Notes: generated by a model not told the origin, from the sequence alone. Counted from the stretch's first letter, positions 1 to 7,922 are shown. The stretch is DNA of 14,639 nucleotides from an uncultured Vogesella sp. (GCA_946479405.1 CAMLGD010000073.1:1-14639), one strand, 5' to 3'. Numbers and translations: made by a program.

Positions 1-1295
1 GCCTCGGCTTCTCCGCCGACCTGGTGATGCAGTCCTTCTGCCACACCGCCGCCTACCCGAAGCCGGTAGACGTGAAGATGCACAAAGAGCTGCCGGCCTT
101 CATCAGCAACCGTGGTGGTGTAGCGCTGCGCCCGGGCGATGGCGTGATCCACAGCTGGCTGAACCGTCTGCTGCTGCCGGATACCGTTGGCACCGGCGGC
201 GACTCGCACACCCGCTTCCCGATCGGCATCTCCTTCCCGGCCGGCTCCGGTCTGGTTGCATTTGCCGCCGCCACCGGCGTAATGCCGCTGGACATGCCGG
301 AATCGGTATTGGTGCGCTTCAAGGGCGAACTGCAGCCGGGCGTTACCCTGCGCGATCTGGTGAACGCCATTCCGCTGTACGCCATCAAGCAAGGCCTGCT
401 GACCGTGGCCAAGGCCGGCAAGAAAAACATCTTCTCCGGGCGCGTGCTGGAAATCGAAGGCCTGCCGGACCTGAAAGTGGAACAGGCATTCGAGCTGTCT
501 GATGCCTCCGCCGAACGTTCTGCCGCCGGTTGCACCGTGCATCTGAACAAGGCTCCGATCGCCGAGTACATGCGCTCCAACATCACGCTGATGAAGACCA
601 TGATCGCCGACGGCTACGCCGATGCCCGTACACTGGAACGCCGCATCAAGAAGATGGAAGAGTGGATCGCCAATGGCGAACTGCTGCAGGCCGATGCCGA
701 CGCCGAGTACGCCGCCGTGATCGAAATCGATCTGGCCGACGTGAAAGAGCCGATCGTGGCCTGCCCGAACGACCCGGACGACGTGAAGTTCATGTCCGAA
801 GTGGCTGGCACCAAGATCGACGAAGTATTCATCGGTTCCTGCATGACCAACATCGGTCACTTCCGTGCCGCTTCCAAGCTGCTGGAAGGCAAGCGCGACC
901 TGCCGGTAAAACTGTGGCTGGCCCCGCCAACCAAGATGGATGCGCAGCAACTGACCGACGAAGGCCATTACGGCGTGTTCGGCATGGCGGGTGCACGTAC
1001 CGAAATGCCGGGCTGCTCGCTGTGTATGGGTAACCAGGCACAGGTACGTGAAGGCGCGACCGTGATGTCCACCTCCACCCGTAACTTCCCGAATCGTCTG
1101 GGCAAGAACACCAATGTGTTCCTGGGCTCTGCTGAACTGGCCGCCATCTGCTCCAAGCTGGGCAAGATTCCGACCGTGGAAGAGTACAAGGCCAACATCG
1201 GCATCATCAACGAGAAGGGGGCCGAGGTTTACAAGTACCTGAGCTTCGACCAGATCAAGGATTACCAGGACATCGCCGACACCGTAAAGGTGTAA
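1..1295 (+). CDS. acnB: Aconitate hydratase B (bifunctional AcnB), C-terminal part; 5' end outside window
   Basis: This is the C-terminal half (about 431 residues) of AcnB, the TCA-cycle enzyme that interconverts citrate and isocitrate through cis-aconitate and in many bacteria also hydrates 2-methyl-cis-aconitate. The reading frame is open from base 3, so the gene begins upstream; full-length AcnB is about 860 residues. Near-identity to remembered E. coli AcnB is visible in stretches such as [18 protein letters not shown] and [15 protein letters not shown]. The three 4Fe-4S cysteines are present: one in [11 protein letters not shown] (codon 840-842) and two in [10 protein letters not shown] (codons 1014-1016 and 1023-1025), so the visible half looks catalytically intact. 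It ends in TAA and is followed 19 bp later by an intrinsic terminator, so it is the last gene of its transcript. Cytoplasmic. The identification is very secure. Confidence 0.98.
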   Translation, partial: LGFSADLVMQSFCHTAAYPKPVDVKMHKELPAFISNRGGVALRPGDGVIHSWLNRLLLPDTVGTGGDSHTRFPIGISFPAGSGLVAFAAATGVMPLDMPESVLVRFKGELQPGVTLRDLVNAIPLYAIKQGLLTVAKAGKKNIFSGRVLEIEGLPDLKVEQAFELSDASAERSAAGCTVHLNKAPIAEYMRSNITLMKTMIADGYADARTLERRIKKMEEWIANGELLQADADAEYAAVIEIDLADVKEPIVACPNDPDDVKFMSEVAGTKIDEVFIGSCMTNIGHFRAASKLLEGKRDLPVKLWLAPPTKMDAQQLTDEGHYGVFGMAGARTEMPGCSLCMGNQAQVREGATVMSTSTRNFPNRLGKNTNVFLGSAELAAICSKLGKIPTVEEYKANIGIINEKGAEVYKYLSFDQIKDYQDIADTVKV

Positions 1296-1314
1296 GCGAC
1301 CCGGCTCCAACGAC

Positions 1315-1344
1315 AAACGCCGCAGTGATCTGCGGCGTTTTTTT
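1315..1344 (+). terminator. Rho-independent terminator of acnB
   Basis: A perfect 10-bp inverted repeat, AAACGCCGCA at 1315-1324 and TGCGGCGTTT at 1331-1340, encloses a 6-nt loop (GTGATC) and runs into seven T at 1338-1344. It lies 19 bp after the acnB stop. The A run on the 5' side gives a short U tract in the opposite direction, so it may also stop the convergent diguanylate cyclase transcript, which ends at 1377. Confidence 0.93.
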
Positions 1345-1350
1345 ATGCGC

Positions 1351-1360
1351 TGCGGCCAAC
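1351..1360 (+). repeat. Exact TGCGGCCAAC copy (intergenic)
   Basis: It lies seven bases beyond the T tract of the acnB terminator, between the convergent acnB and diguanylate cyclase genes. It is one of 13 exact copies in the window. A position beside a terminator is common for uptake sequences in Neisseria. Confidence 0.85.
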
Positions 1361-1376
1361 CTGTCAAAGGGCGCCG

Positions 1377-3074
1377 TTAACCCTGCCGTACCGCCGGCCT
1401 TTTCTCCTGGTACATGCGACCATCGGCAAAGCGCAGCAAGGCGCCAGCGTCACGCCCATCCTGCGGGTAGCTGGCCACGCCGATACTGGCGGACACCCGA
1501 TAATGATGGCGACCGTCACGTACCGGGCGTTCAATCTGCGCCAATACCTCCTGCTGCAAACGCAACAGATTGCGCCCCGGCGCCAGACCGGGTAGCAGCA
1601 GTACGAATTCGTCGCCCCCGACCCGGGCCACGGTATCCGAGCTGCGCAGCATTCGCTGCAAGCGGTCGGCAATCGCCATCAGCACCTTGTCACCGGCATC
1701 ATGACCATAATGGTCGTTGACCTGCTTGAAGTGATCCAGATCGATAAACAACAGGCTGAACGACTGCTGCAGGCGTTCAGCGCGCCGGATTTCCTGTGTC
1801 AACCGGTCGAACAGCAGCACGCGATTGACGCAGCCGGTCAGACCGTCGTGCGAAGCCTGATACAGAATCAGCTGTTGCGACTCCTTGGCCTCGGTTACAT
1901 CCATCAACACGCCGAACAGCAACGGACCATCGTCCCGCTCCACCAGTTGCGCGCGCAGCGATAGCCAGCTGACACGGTCCTCCTGCTGTCGCAACCGCAC
2001 TTCCTGTTGCAACTCACCGCTTTCGTACAGGCAGCTGGCAAAGGCCTTGCGCCAGCGCTGACGGTCTTCCACCACCATGCGCCGCTCCACCTCGCTCAGT
2101 GGCAAATGCTGCCGTGGCAGCTCAAGCAGCGCGCAGGCCTCGGCCGACAGCGTCACCCAGCCGCTGCGTGGCGAATAACTCCAGTGCCCCAGCCGCGCCA
2201 CCTGCCCTGCCAGTCGCAGCCAGTCCAACTGTTCTTCCAGGATGCGATAGGACAGCGACAGCTCGTCTGCGGCCAACTTGCGCTCCAGCACCGCCCCGGT
2301 CCAGCGCGCCAGATGGCGTACAAACTGCGCATCAGCCTCGGTAAATGGAGCATGCGGCGGCATGGCACAGAACGCCAGCGTACCGTAGCACTGCCCGTCC
2401 ACCTCCAGCGGCACTCCGATATAGCTACGGATACCGGTTTGCTGATAACAGCCACTATGCGCCAAGGTACTCTCCAGCACGTCGTGCAAAGCCAGTAGTC
2501 CCTCACTGCTCACGGCCTGCTCGCAATAGGCCAACTCCTGCGGCAGCGTCATGCCATGGCTGAGCAGTTGTGGCGCGCTATGGGCAATCACCTCCAGGTG
2601 CCCGCCATTGCGGCGCAGCACCAGTCCCATTTGCATACCCAGGGCCTCGGCCGCCTGTGCCAACGCCTGGTCCAGCCGCCGTACGCGGTTTTTTTCCGCC
2701 AGACTGGAAAGTGCCGACAACACAGACAGATACTGCTCGCGCTGGCGCCGCTCACGCTCCTGCTGCAATACCGGCGCCAAGTCGAGCACCCGGCACAGTT
2801 GCTGGCCACCGACGGTCGGCTGCAACTGCACCCCCAGTGTCAGCTCAGCCAGCTGCAACTGCGCCAGATCGAGTGGAGCGCACCAGTCCCGCAACAGCGG
2901 ACCGGACAGTAGCGCCGGCAAAGGCTGCCCCACCGGCAATAGCTCGCCCAAAAGCAAACTGGCCGGCGGGTTGCGATGGCGAACGACACCATGCGCATCC
3001 AGCACCAGCCAGCACTGTTCTGCCTGCTCCAGGCTTGCGATCAAGCCATCGTCCACATGAAACTGCATAGCCAT
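1377..3074 (-). CDS. Diguanylate cyclase with PAS, GAF, PAS and GGDEF domains
   Basis: About 565 residues with no signal peptide or membrane segment, so a cytoplasmic sensor that makes cyclic di-GMP from two GTP. Order: a PAS-like domain (about 10-100); a charged helical linker rich in Q, E and R (about 105-130); a GAF domain (about 130-265, with IGVPLEVDGQCYGTLAF); a second PAS-like domain ending in the PAC-type LFGVLMDVTEAKESQQ; then a GGDEF domain (about 400-560) opening with SHDGLTGCVNR and DLDHFKQVNDHYGHDAGD. GGDEF itself is intact at 1605-1619. RSSD stands five residues before it, the spacing of the inhibitory I-site (RxxD), so product feedback is expected. There is no EAL or HD-GYP domain. 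I chose the ATG at 3074, with a weak GAG five bases upstream. An in-frame GTG at 3095 would add seven residues but has no ribosome site, and an ATG at 3068 is also possible. The ligand cannot be told from sequence. Confidence 0.93.
   Translation of the reverse strand: MAMQFHVDDGLIASLEQAEQCWLVLDAHGVVRHRNPPASLLLGELLPVGQPLPALLSGPLLRDWCAPLDLAQLQLAELTLGVQLQPTVGGQQLCRVLDLAPVLQQERERRQREQYLSVLSALSSLAEKNRVRRLDQALAQAAEALGMQMGLVLRRNGGHLEVIAHSAPQLLSHGMTLPQELAYCEQAVSSEGLLALHDVLESTLAHSGCYQQTGIRSYIGVPLEVDGQCYGTLAFCAMPPHAPFTEADAQFVRHLARWTGAVLERKLAADELSLSYRILEEQLDWLRLAGQVARLGHWSYSPRSGWVTLSAEACALLELPRQHLPLSEVERRMVVEDRQRWRKAFASCLYESGELQQEVRLRQQEDRVSWLSLRAQLVERDDGPLLFGVLMDVTEAKESQQLILYQASHDGLTGCVNRVLLFDRLTQEIRRAERLQQSFSLLFIDLDHFKQVNDHYGHDAGDKVLMAIADRLQRMLRSSDTVARVGGDEFVLLLPGLAPGRNLLRLQQEVLAQIERPVRDGRHHYRVSASIGVASYPQDGRDAGALLRFADGRMYQEKRPAVRQG
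2268..2277 (+). repeat. Exact TGCGGCCAAC copy inside the diguanylate cyclase gene
   Basis: On the coding (minus) strand it reads GTTGGCCGCA and encodes the LAA of K-L-A-A-D in the linker after the GAF domain. Confidence 0.8.
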
Positions 3075-3132
3075 TGCCGCTCGAATTTTTGCCACATGCT
3101 ACGCAGTCAAAAGCGGCAAAACAATGACTATT

Positions 3133-3621
3133 TCATAAAAAAGCCAGCAGTTTCAATACAACTGTGGCAAAGATGCCCGCTACGATGTCGTCCAGCATCA
3201 CGCCAAAACCGCCATGCACCTGCGCATCCAGCCAGCGAATAGGCCACGGCTTGATAATGTCGAAACAACGGAAGGCAATGAATGCGGCCAACCATGCTGT
3301 CAGTGTTGCCGGCACAAATGCCAGCACCAGCAGCATGGCGACGATTTCGTCCCACACAATATGGCCACTGTCGGCCACCCCCAGCGCCCGGCCGGTGACG
3401 CCGCACACATACACGCCAATAACAAACAGTGGCAGCACCAGCAGTGCCAGCCAGATGCCCCCCAAACCCAGTTGCAGCAGCCCCCAGGCCAGCGGCAATG
3501 CCACCAGCGTGCCCCATGTACCCGGTGCCGGCGTAATCAGTCCGCTGCCGAAACCCAGCGCCAGAAAATGCGCTGGGCTAGCCAGCAGAAAACGTCGATC
3601 CGGTTTAGGCAAAGTGGTCAT
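3133..3621 (-). CDS. pgpA: Phosphatidylglycerophosphatase A
   Basis: A 162-residue inner-membrane protein that removes the terminal phosphate of phosphatidylglycerol phosphate to give phosphatidylglycerol. Family hallmarks in order: GFGSGLITPAPGTWGTL near the N-terminus, WDEIVAM in the middle, FRCFDIIKPWPI, and HGGFGVMLDDIVAGI near the C-terminus with the acidic pair D-D. Several hydrophobic stretches alternate with these motifs, as expected for PgpA. I chose the ATG at 3621 because the protein then begins at the usual point; the frame stays open further upstream, but that part lies antisense-free within thiL in another frame and is not family-like. The start overlaps the thiL stop by 17 bp, so the two are probably translationally coupled. 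It is the last gene of the block; 58 bp separate it from the diguanylate cyclase start. Confidence 0.95.
   Translation of the reverse strand: MTTLPKPDRRFLLASPAHFLALGFGSGLITPAPGTWGTLVALPLAWGLLQLGLGGIWLALLVLPLFVIGVYVCGVTGRALGVADSGHIVWDEIVAMLLVLAFVPATLTAWLAAFIAFRCFDIIKPWPIRWLDAQVHGGFGVMLDDIVAGIFATVVLKLLAFL
3283..3292 (+). repeat. Exact TGCGGCCAAC copy inside pgpA
   Basis: On the coding strand it encodes the LAA of W-L-A-A-F in pgpA. Confidence 0.8.
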
Positions 3622-4549
3622 AACCCAACCTTTCCAGCTGCACTGCACTACCGTCACCAGCCAGTAGGCGCAGGCCCGGCACGGTACTGATGCGGCCAAC
3701 CTTGCTGACCATGACGCCAGCCGCGGCCGCGGCCGCCTCCACTGCTGTCGCACGTTCCGGTGCCGCGGTAAAGCACAGCTCGTAATCGTCACCACCAGCA
3801 GCGATGCAGGGCAACAACTGGGGGCGCAATGGCTGCAACGCCGGGTGAGTCGGCAACGCATCCAGCCACACCTCGGCCCCGCAGTGCGAGCGCGCCAGAA
3901 TATGGCTCAAGTCGGCGGCAAAACCGTCGGACACATCCAGTGCGGCATGGGCAATACCCAGCAATCGCTTGCCCAGCGCTACTCGCGGCTGCGGCCGTTC
4001 CAGTTGCTGCAGGCAATCTGCCGGCAGCGCAATACCCGGCAACTTGCCCAGCCGCTGCTGCAGCGCGGCAGCGGCCAACCCCAGCTGACCGGATACCCAG
4101 ATATCGTCACCGGCCCGCGCGCTATCACGACGCAGCGCCTGCCCTTGCGGGGTTTCCCCCATGATGGTGACCGACAGCGTCAACGGACCGCGGGTGGTAT
4201 CACCCCCTACCACGCTGACACCGTGCTCGGCGGCCAGCATGAAAAAGCCGCGTGCAAAGGCCGCCACCCAGGCCTCGTCCAACTGCGGCAAGGCCAGCGC
4301 CAGCAAGGCCCAGCGTGGCGTGGCACCCATGGCCGCCATGTCGGACAGATTGACTGCCAGCGCTTTGTGGCCAAGTGCTTCCGGATCGACATCGGCAAAA
4401 AAATGGCGGCCGGACACCAGCATGTCGGCAGAGACATGTAGATCATGCCCGGACGTTGGCCGCAGGATAGCCGCGTCATCCCCCACACCCAGCACCGCAC
4501 CGGGCGTGCTGTGGGTGAAATAGCGGTGAATCAGATCGAACTCGTTCAT
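3605..4549 (-). CDS. thiL: Thiamine-monophosphate kinase
   Basis: A 314-residue soluble enzyme that phosphorylates thiamine monophosphate with ATP to thiamine diphosphate, the active cofactor. Visible ThiL/PurM-superfamily signatures: GVGDDAAIL at about 21-29, DMLVSGRHFF, the long helix motif HKALAVNLSDMAAMGATPRW, GGDTTRGPL in the middle, DVSDGFAADLSHI, and AGGDDYELCFT in the C-terminal part. These carry the magnesium and phosphate-binding acidic residues. Length is normal for the family (about 310-325). The ATG at 4549 is preceded by GAGGT at good spacing. An alanine run near the C-terminus is coded by the repetitive GC-rich stretch at about 3719-3738. It overlaps pgpA by 17 bp. No TPP riboswitch is recognisable upstream. 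Confidence 0.96.
   Translation of the reverse strand: MNEFDLIHRYFTHSTPGAVLGVGDDAAILRPTSGHDLHVSADMLVSGRHFFADVDPEALGHKALAVNLSDMAAMGATPRWALLALALPQLDEAWVAAFARGFFMLAAEHGVSVVGGDTTRGPLTLSVTIMGETPQGQALRRDSARAGDDIWVSGQLGLAAAALQQRLGKLPGIALPADCLQQLERPQPRVALGKRLLGIAHAALDVSDGFAADLSHILARSHCGAEVWLDALPTHPALQPLRPQLLPCIAAGGDDYELCFTAAPERATAVEAAAAAAGVMVSKVGRISTVPGLRLLAGDGSAVQLERLGYDHFA
3691..3700 (+). repeat. Exact TGCGGCCAAC copy near the thiL 3' end
   Basis: On the coding strand the copy falls in another frame from most others, encoding V-G-R within K-V-G-R-I of ThiL. A conserved peptide therefore cannot explain the repeat. Confidence 0.8.
4455..4464 (-). repeat. Exact TGCGGCCAAC copy near the thiL 5' end
   Basis: This copy has the opposite orientation to its neighbours. 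The coding strand reads TGCGGCCAAC and encodes L-R-P-T of ThiL. Confidence 0.8.
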
Positions 4550-4655
4550 CGGTACCTCAAACTATCGAGCGAAGTGGACTACGCCCTGCTGGGCGAGGCG
4601 GACGGCGTACACATCCTGGCTTCGTATTACGCGGGGTCGGCAAACGCCGCATATG

Positions 4656-4682
4656 ACAAGGCCCGGCGTTGCCGGGCCTTGT
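4656..4682 (-). terminator. Strong hairpin between nusB and thiL, terminator-like
   Basis: A perfect 12-bp inverted repeat, ACAAGGCCCGGC at 4656-4667 and GCCGGGCCTTGT at 4671-4682, with a 3-nt loop. It lies 61 bp after the nusB stop and 106 bp before the thiL start. Neither side has a proper T run, so it may be a weak terminator, an attenuator or an RNA-stability element. It may separate thiL-pgpA from the rib-nusB transcript. Confidence 0.55.
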
Positions 4683-4743
4683 GCTGCCATGCTGCAAACC
4701 TTACTGCAGGTGGCGGGTAGTGCGATACGACGACAACGCGCGC

Positions 4744-5193
4744 TTAGGCACCCTGGCGACGATTACGGATGGCTTGTACTTCATCGGCACGCACTTCTGC
4801 GGCCAACTTGTCCAGCACGCCGTTGACGAACTTGTGGCCGTCGGTACCACCGAACGTCTTGGCGATCTCGATGGCCTCGTTGATGATCACCGGGCACGGG
4901 GTCTGCGGATGGGCTGTCAACTCGAACGCTGCCATCAGCATGATGGCGCGCTCCACCGGGCTGACTTCGGCGGCATCGCGATCGTAGAACGGCACCAGCA
5001 GCTTGGACAGATGTGCAGAATCATTCAGCACACCGAACAGGATCTCGCGAAACAGGGCCTCATCGGCTTTCGGGAAATAATCGTTTTCGCGCAAGTGCTT
5101 CTCGATCAGCGAAGCCGGACGGTCGGCATTCAGCTGCCATTCGTAAATACCCTGGACGGCATATTCACGGGCACGGCGACGGGCGGTTTTCAT
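4744..5193 (-). CDS. nusB: Transcription antitermination protein NusB
   Basis: A 149-residue all-helical RNA-binding protein that, with NusE (S10), binds boxA RNA and supports antitermination of rRNA operons. The N-terminal arginine-rich segment KTARRRAREYAVQGIYEWQ, the central DYFPKADEALFREILFGV and SPVERAIMLMAAFEL, and the C-terminal INEAIEIAKTFGGTDGHKFVNGVLDKLA are classic NusB. The ATG at 5193 has AAGGAA upstream at suitable spacing. It follows ribH by 38 bp. A ribH-nusB pairing is very common in proteobacteria and supports both assignments. Length is normal. Confidence 0.97.
   Translation of the reverse strand: MKTARRRAREYAVQGIYEWQLNADRPASLIEKHLRENDYFPKADEALFREILFGVLNDSAHLSKLLVPFYDRDAAEVSPVERAIMLMAAFELTAHPQTPCPVIINEAIEIAKTFGGTDGHKFVNGVLDKLAAEVRADEVQAIRNRRQGA
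4798..4807 (+). repeat. Exact TGCGGCCAAC copy near the nusB 3' end
   Basis: It encodes the LAA of K-L-A-A-E close to the NusB C-terminus, in the less conserved tail. Confidence 0.8.
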
Positions 5194-5231
5194 TACGGCA
5201 ATTCCTTCGGTAAAGAGCGGGCGCGGCGTTA

Positions 5232-5699
5232 TCAGGCGCGCAGGGCTTTGTGCAGATTGACCATTTCGATCGCCACCTGCGCTGCTTCACGCCCTTTTAC
5301 CGTCATGCGCACTTCAGCTTGCTCGTCGGTTTCGGTGGTGAGGATGGCGTTGGCAATCGGAATGTTGAAATCCAGGCCGACGCGGGTAATGCCCGCGCCG
5401 GATTCATTGGATACCAGCTCGAAGTGATAGGTCTCGCCGCGAATCACCGCGCCCAGTGCGATCAGCGCATCGAAACGGCCGGATTTTGCCATGGTTTGCA
5501 GCACCAGCGGTGCTTCCAGAGCCCCCGGTACGGTAGCCAGGGTGATGTCGCTGGCTGCCACGCCCAGGTTAACCAACTCGGCCAGGCAGGCATCACGCAG
5601 GCCATGGCAGACGTTTTCGTTGAAACGCCCCATAACCACGCCGATTTTCAGACCCTTACCAAAAACATCGGGGGCGATAGTGTTGACCTGATCCAGCAT
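5232..5699 (-). CDS. ribH: 6,7-dimethyl-8-ribityllumazine synthase
   Basis: A 155-residue cytoplasmic enzyme that condenses 5-amino-6-ribitylamino-uracil with 3,4-dihydroxy-2-butanone 4-phosphate (the RibB product) to lumazine, the substrate of RibE. The signature pieces are present: [11 protein letters not shown] near residue 19-30, [10 protein letters not shown] (56-65), and [14 protein letters not shown] (83-96) with the catalytic-type histidine at about 92. The C-terminus [11 protein letters not shown] is also typical. I chose the ATG at 5699: it has GAGGAG seven bases upstream and gives the standard length, whereas the frame could extend nine codons further without support. It lies 45 bp after ribBX and 38 bp before nusB. 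Confidence 0.97.
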   Translation of the reverse strand: MLDQVNTIAPDVFGKGLKIGVVMGRFNENVCHGLRDACLAELVNLGVAASDITLATVPGALEAPLVLQTMAKSGRFDALIALGAVIRGETYHFELVSNESGAGITRVGLDFNIPIANAILTTETDEQAEVRMTVKGREAAQVAIEMVNLHKALRA

Positions 5700-5744
5700 G
5701 CGGCAGCTCCTCGCGGCAAAAACCAATCACAAAAGGGGCCTATT

Positions 5745-6860
5745 CTAATCCAAATCGATGTGCACGTGTTCCGGCTGTGCAAAGCCGGTCACTTCCAGCC
5801 CAAAGCCAGCCATCGACGGCAGGTTCACCGGCGACGCCATCAGCTTCATCTTGCCCACGCCCAGCGCACGCAGCATTTGCGCGCCGATACCGAAGGTCTT
5901 GCTATCCCAGCGCGCACGTACAGTGCTATCCGCCTTTTCCGGCAGTGCACGCGCCAGCAGGTCGGTACCGGATTCCGGGCGATGCAACAGGATCACCACG
6001 CCGCAACCCAGCTCGGCGATTTCCTCCAGCGCACCCGGCACGGTCCAACTGTGCTGACCAACCATCGGATCCAGAATATCCATCACCGACAGTGGCTCGT
6101 GCACGCGCACCAGCGTCTCGCGCTCGGCATCCGGCTGACCACTTACCAGGGCCAGATGGGTGGCACGAGTCAGCACGTCCTGGAATACATGCAGGCGGAA
6201 GGTGCCGAACGGGGTATCCACCGGACGTTGACCCACCTCTTCCACAAAGCATTCGGTACGGCTGCGATGGTGAATCAGGTCGGCGATGGTACCCACCTTC
6301 AGGCCATGCAGCTGCGCGAATTCCAGCAGCTCCGGCAGGCGCGCCATGGTGCCGTCGTCGTTCATGATTTCGCAGATCACCGATGCTGGCTCCAGCCCGG
6401 CCAGACGCGACAGATCACAACCGGCCTCGGTATGGCCGGCACGCACCAGCACGCCGCCCTTTTGCGCCTTCAGCGGGAACACATGCCCCGGCTGCACGAT
6501 GTCGGTCGGGCGCGCATCGCGCGCCACCGCCACCAGCGTGGTATGCGCACGGTCGGCGGCGGAGATGCCAGTGGTAACGCCTTCGGCCGCCTCGATCGAC
6601 ACGGTGAAGTTGGTGCCGAAGCTGGTGCCGTTGTTGGTGGCCATCATCGGCAGGTTGAGCTGCTTGCAGCGCTCTTCAGTCAGGGTAAGACAGATCAGGC
6701 CGCGGCCATGCTTGGCCATGAAGTTGATCGCTTCCGGGGTGACGTGCTCGGCGGCCATCACCAGGTCGCCTTCGTTCTCGCGGTCTTCGGCATCCATCAG
6801 CACAACCATCTTGCCGGCCTTGATGTCGGCGATGATGTCCTGGATCGGGGAGATAGTCAT
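5745..6860 (-). CDS. ribBX: RibBX: dihydroxybutanone-phosphate synthase fused to a degenerate GTP cyclohydrolase II-like domain
   Basis: A RibBA-architecture protein of 371 residues counted from the ATG at 6860, which has GAGGG six bases upstream. Residues about 1-200 are RibB, which converts ribulose 5-phosphate to 3,4-dihydroxy-2-butanone 4-phosphate plus formate: the acidic [16 protein letters not shown] (23-38), the [10 protein letters not shown] stretch, and [11 protein letters not shown] (140-150) are intact. Residues about 205-371 align with GTP cyclohydrolase II, but where active enzymes have three zinc cysteines (VRVHSEC...RCDCG) this one has [15 protein letters not shown] and then GQHSWTV, with none of them. 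The catalytic tyrosine/arginine region is also altered ([12 protein letters not shown]). This matches the described proteobacterial RibBX variant, so GTP cyclohydrolase II should be encoded elsewhere. Automated annotation often calls it ribBA. The frame continues upstream without a stop (see the segment at 6861-7229), so the true start could be earlier. Confidence 0.93.
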   Translation of the reverse strand: MTISPIQDIIADIKAGKMVVLMDAEDRENEGDLVMAAEHVTPEAINFMAKHGRGLICLTLTEERCKQLNLPMMATNNGTSFGTNFTVSIEAAEGVTTGISAADRAHTTLVAVARDARPTDIVQPGHVFPLKAQKGGVLVRAGHTEAGCDLSRLAGLEPASVICEIMNDDGTMARLPELLEFAQLHGLKVGTIADLIHHRSRTECFVEEVGQRPVDTPFGTFRLHVFQDVLTRATHLALVSGQPDAERETLVRVHEPLSVMDILDPMVGQHSWTVPGALEEIAELGCGVVILLHRPESGTDLLARALPEKADSTVRARWDSKTFGIGAQMLRALGVGKMKLMASPVNLPSMAGFGLEVTGFAQPEHVHIDLD

Positions 6861-7229
6861 TGTGTTGCCCTCTTTGTCCGTTTGTTGGTTCACGGTCTGG
6901 TGCACTAGATGATAGAGATCGGCGGCGGCCAGCCGGGCCCGGTTCAGCTCCAGCCGGCTAAAAATCACCATGCCGTCTTCAATGAAACAGCCGGAACGAC
7001 TGCCGGCATAGCGCCGAAAAATGCTTTCCACCGCCGGCCGGCTAATGGCGAACAGTGCCTGATCCAGCAGTGGGTTATAGGTAATGTGATCCCAGCACAC
7101 ATCGGCATGCCCCATGCCGGTGATGCGCACGGCGACGAACGGCTGCTGTTGTTCGCGGCAATGTTGCTGCCACGCGTTTTCCTGCACCAGCCCGCGCGCC
7201 GAATCCGGAATCTCGACAAACAGCGTCAC
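6861..7229 (-). CDS. Coding-like segment of unknown function, in frame ahead of ribBX
   Basis: 123 codons run from a GTG at 7229, five bases past the ribE stop, directly into the ribBX ATG with no stop. Codon use looks translated: third positions are mostly G or C, like the neighbouring genes. The peptide is not low-complexity; it includes [36 protein letters not shown] and [20 protein letters not shown] do not recognise a family. It has no signal peptide or membrane segment. The GTG has only a distant AGGG, suggesting coupling to ribE termination. Either RibBX is made as a 494-residue fusion, or a small protein is translated through and an internal ATG with its own ribosome site gives normal RibBX, or this is a former separate gene that lost its stop. 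A sequencing error hiding a stop is also possible. Confidence 0.6.
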
Positions 7230-7233
7230 TGTG

Positions 7234-7848
7234 TCACTGCCCTGTCCGTGCGGCCAACACGCGCTCTACGGTATCGACAATCGCCTGCGTCTGCGGATCG
7301 ATCTCGATATTCACCACATCGCCGGCCTGGCGCACCCCCATCAGGGTGCGTTGCAGCGTCTCCGAAATCAGGTGTACGCAGAAAGCATCACCCTGCACGT
7401 CGCCAATGGTCAGACTGCAGCCATCAATGCCGATATAGCCCTTTTTCAGCACATATTTGCTGAGTTCTGCCGGCAGACGGAACCACACCGTGCGATTGTC
7501 CGGGGTGATGATCACCTCGGTCACCACTGCGGTAGTCATGATATGCCCGGACATGGCATGGCCGCCGATGTCGTCGCCAAAGCGCGCGGCGCGCTCCACG
7601 TTGACACTGTCGCCCACTTGTAGCGCCCCCAGATTGGTCAGGCGCAGCGTCTCGGCCATCAGGTCGAACGCCACCACATTGCCATCGATGCGCGTCACCG
7701 TCAGACAGCAGCCGTTGTGCGCCACCGAGGCGCCGATCTGCAAGCCGGGCAACAGCTCGGCGGGCAAGGCTACCTGGTGGGTGCGAAACCCCGGTCTTTC
7801 CTCGATGGCCACCACTGGCGCCATTCCCTGCACGATACCGGTAAACAT
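7234..7848 (-). CDS. ribE: Riboflavin synthase, alpha chain
   Basis: A 204-residue enzyme that dismutates two 6,7-dimethyl-8-ribityllumazine molecules into riboflavin and the pyrimidine that RibH reuses. It has the family's internal duplication: MFTGIVQG opens the first barrel, with ASVAHNGCCLTVT and FDLMAETLRLTNLG; the second barrel has GHIMTTA, KKGYIGIDGCSLTIG and VHLISETLQRT. The ending IEIDPQTQAIVDTVERVLAAR closely matches E. coli RibC/RibE. I chose the ATG at 7848 because MFTGIV is the universal N-terminus and GGAGAT lies just upstream. It is the first gene of the operon and diverges from prfC. The symbol is ribE in most betaproteobacteria and ribC in E. coli. Confidence 0.97.
   Translation of the reverse strand: MFTGIVQGMAPVVAIEERPGFRTHQVALPAELLPGLQIGASVAHNGCCLTVTRIDGNVVAFDLMAETLRLTNLGALQVGDSVNVERAARFGDDIGGHAMSGHIMTTAVVTEVIITPDNRTVWFRLPAELSKYVLKKGYIGIDGCSLTIGDVQGDAFCVHLISETLQRTLMGVRQAGDVVNIEIDPQTQAIVDTVERVLAARTGQ
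7249..7258 (+). repeat. Exact TGCGGCCAAC copy at the ribE 3' end
   Basis: It encodes the LAA of V-L-A-A-R near the RibE C-terminus. That peptide is also conserved in distant relatives, so this copy uses a naturally compatible site. Confidence 0.8.
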
Positions 7849-7877
7849 CGGCTGATCTCCGTTGCGGCAAAGCAGCA

Positions 7878-7883
7878 ATTGTA
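7878..7883 (-). promoter_or_regulatory. Probable -10 box of the rib operon promoter
   Basis: TACAAT on the minus strand, 30 bases before the ribE start. At 17-bp spacing the -35 position (7901-7906) reads TCGGCA, a poor match, so an activator or a weak promoter is likely. A small inverted repeat (ATGCCG 7900-7905, CGGCAT 7913-7918) covers that -35 position and could be an operator. The predicted leader is about 20 nt, too short for an FMN riboswitch. Confidence 0.4.
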
Positions 7884-7922
7884 GCGCGGCGAACGGCAAA
7901 TGCCGACCCTGCCGGCATCAAG

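Noticed and set aside
3082..3124. A promoter for the diguanylate cyclase (TTGTTT at 3119-3124, TAGCAT at 3096-3101 on the minus strand, 17 bp apart)
   Set aside because: Spacing is right and it would favour the ATG at 3074, but matches are only three and four of six, too weak to list as a feature.
3719..3738. GC-rich tandem-like repeat in thiL
   Set aside because: It simply encodes a short alanine run near the ThiL C-terminus; no sign of a separate element.
3622..3861. An N-terminal extension of pgpA by 80 codons into thiL
   Set aside because: The extra part is Arg/Cys/Ser-rich, out of frame with thiL and not family-like; the ATG at 3621 gives a normal PgpA.
4071..4080. Further repeat copies with one mismatch here and at 13964-13973
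   Set aside because: Each matches nine of ten bases; one-mismatch sites are expected by chance more often, so they were left out of the count.
4550..4655. A TPP riboswitch ahead of thiL
   Set aside because: I could not find the conserved thi-box elements in the 106 bp available.
5250..6908. A 552-codon open frame on the plus strand across ribH and ribBX
   Set aside because: It is antisense to two certain enzymes and has His/Gln/Arg-rich composition typical of a GC-rich shadow frame, with no family features.
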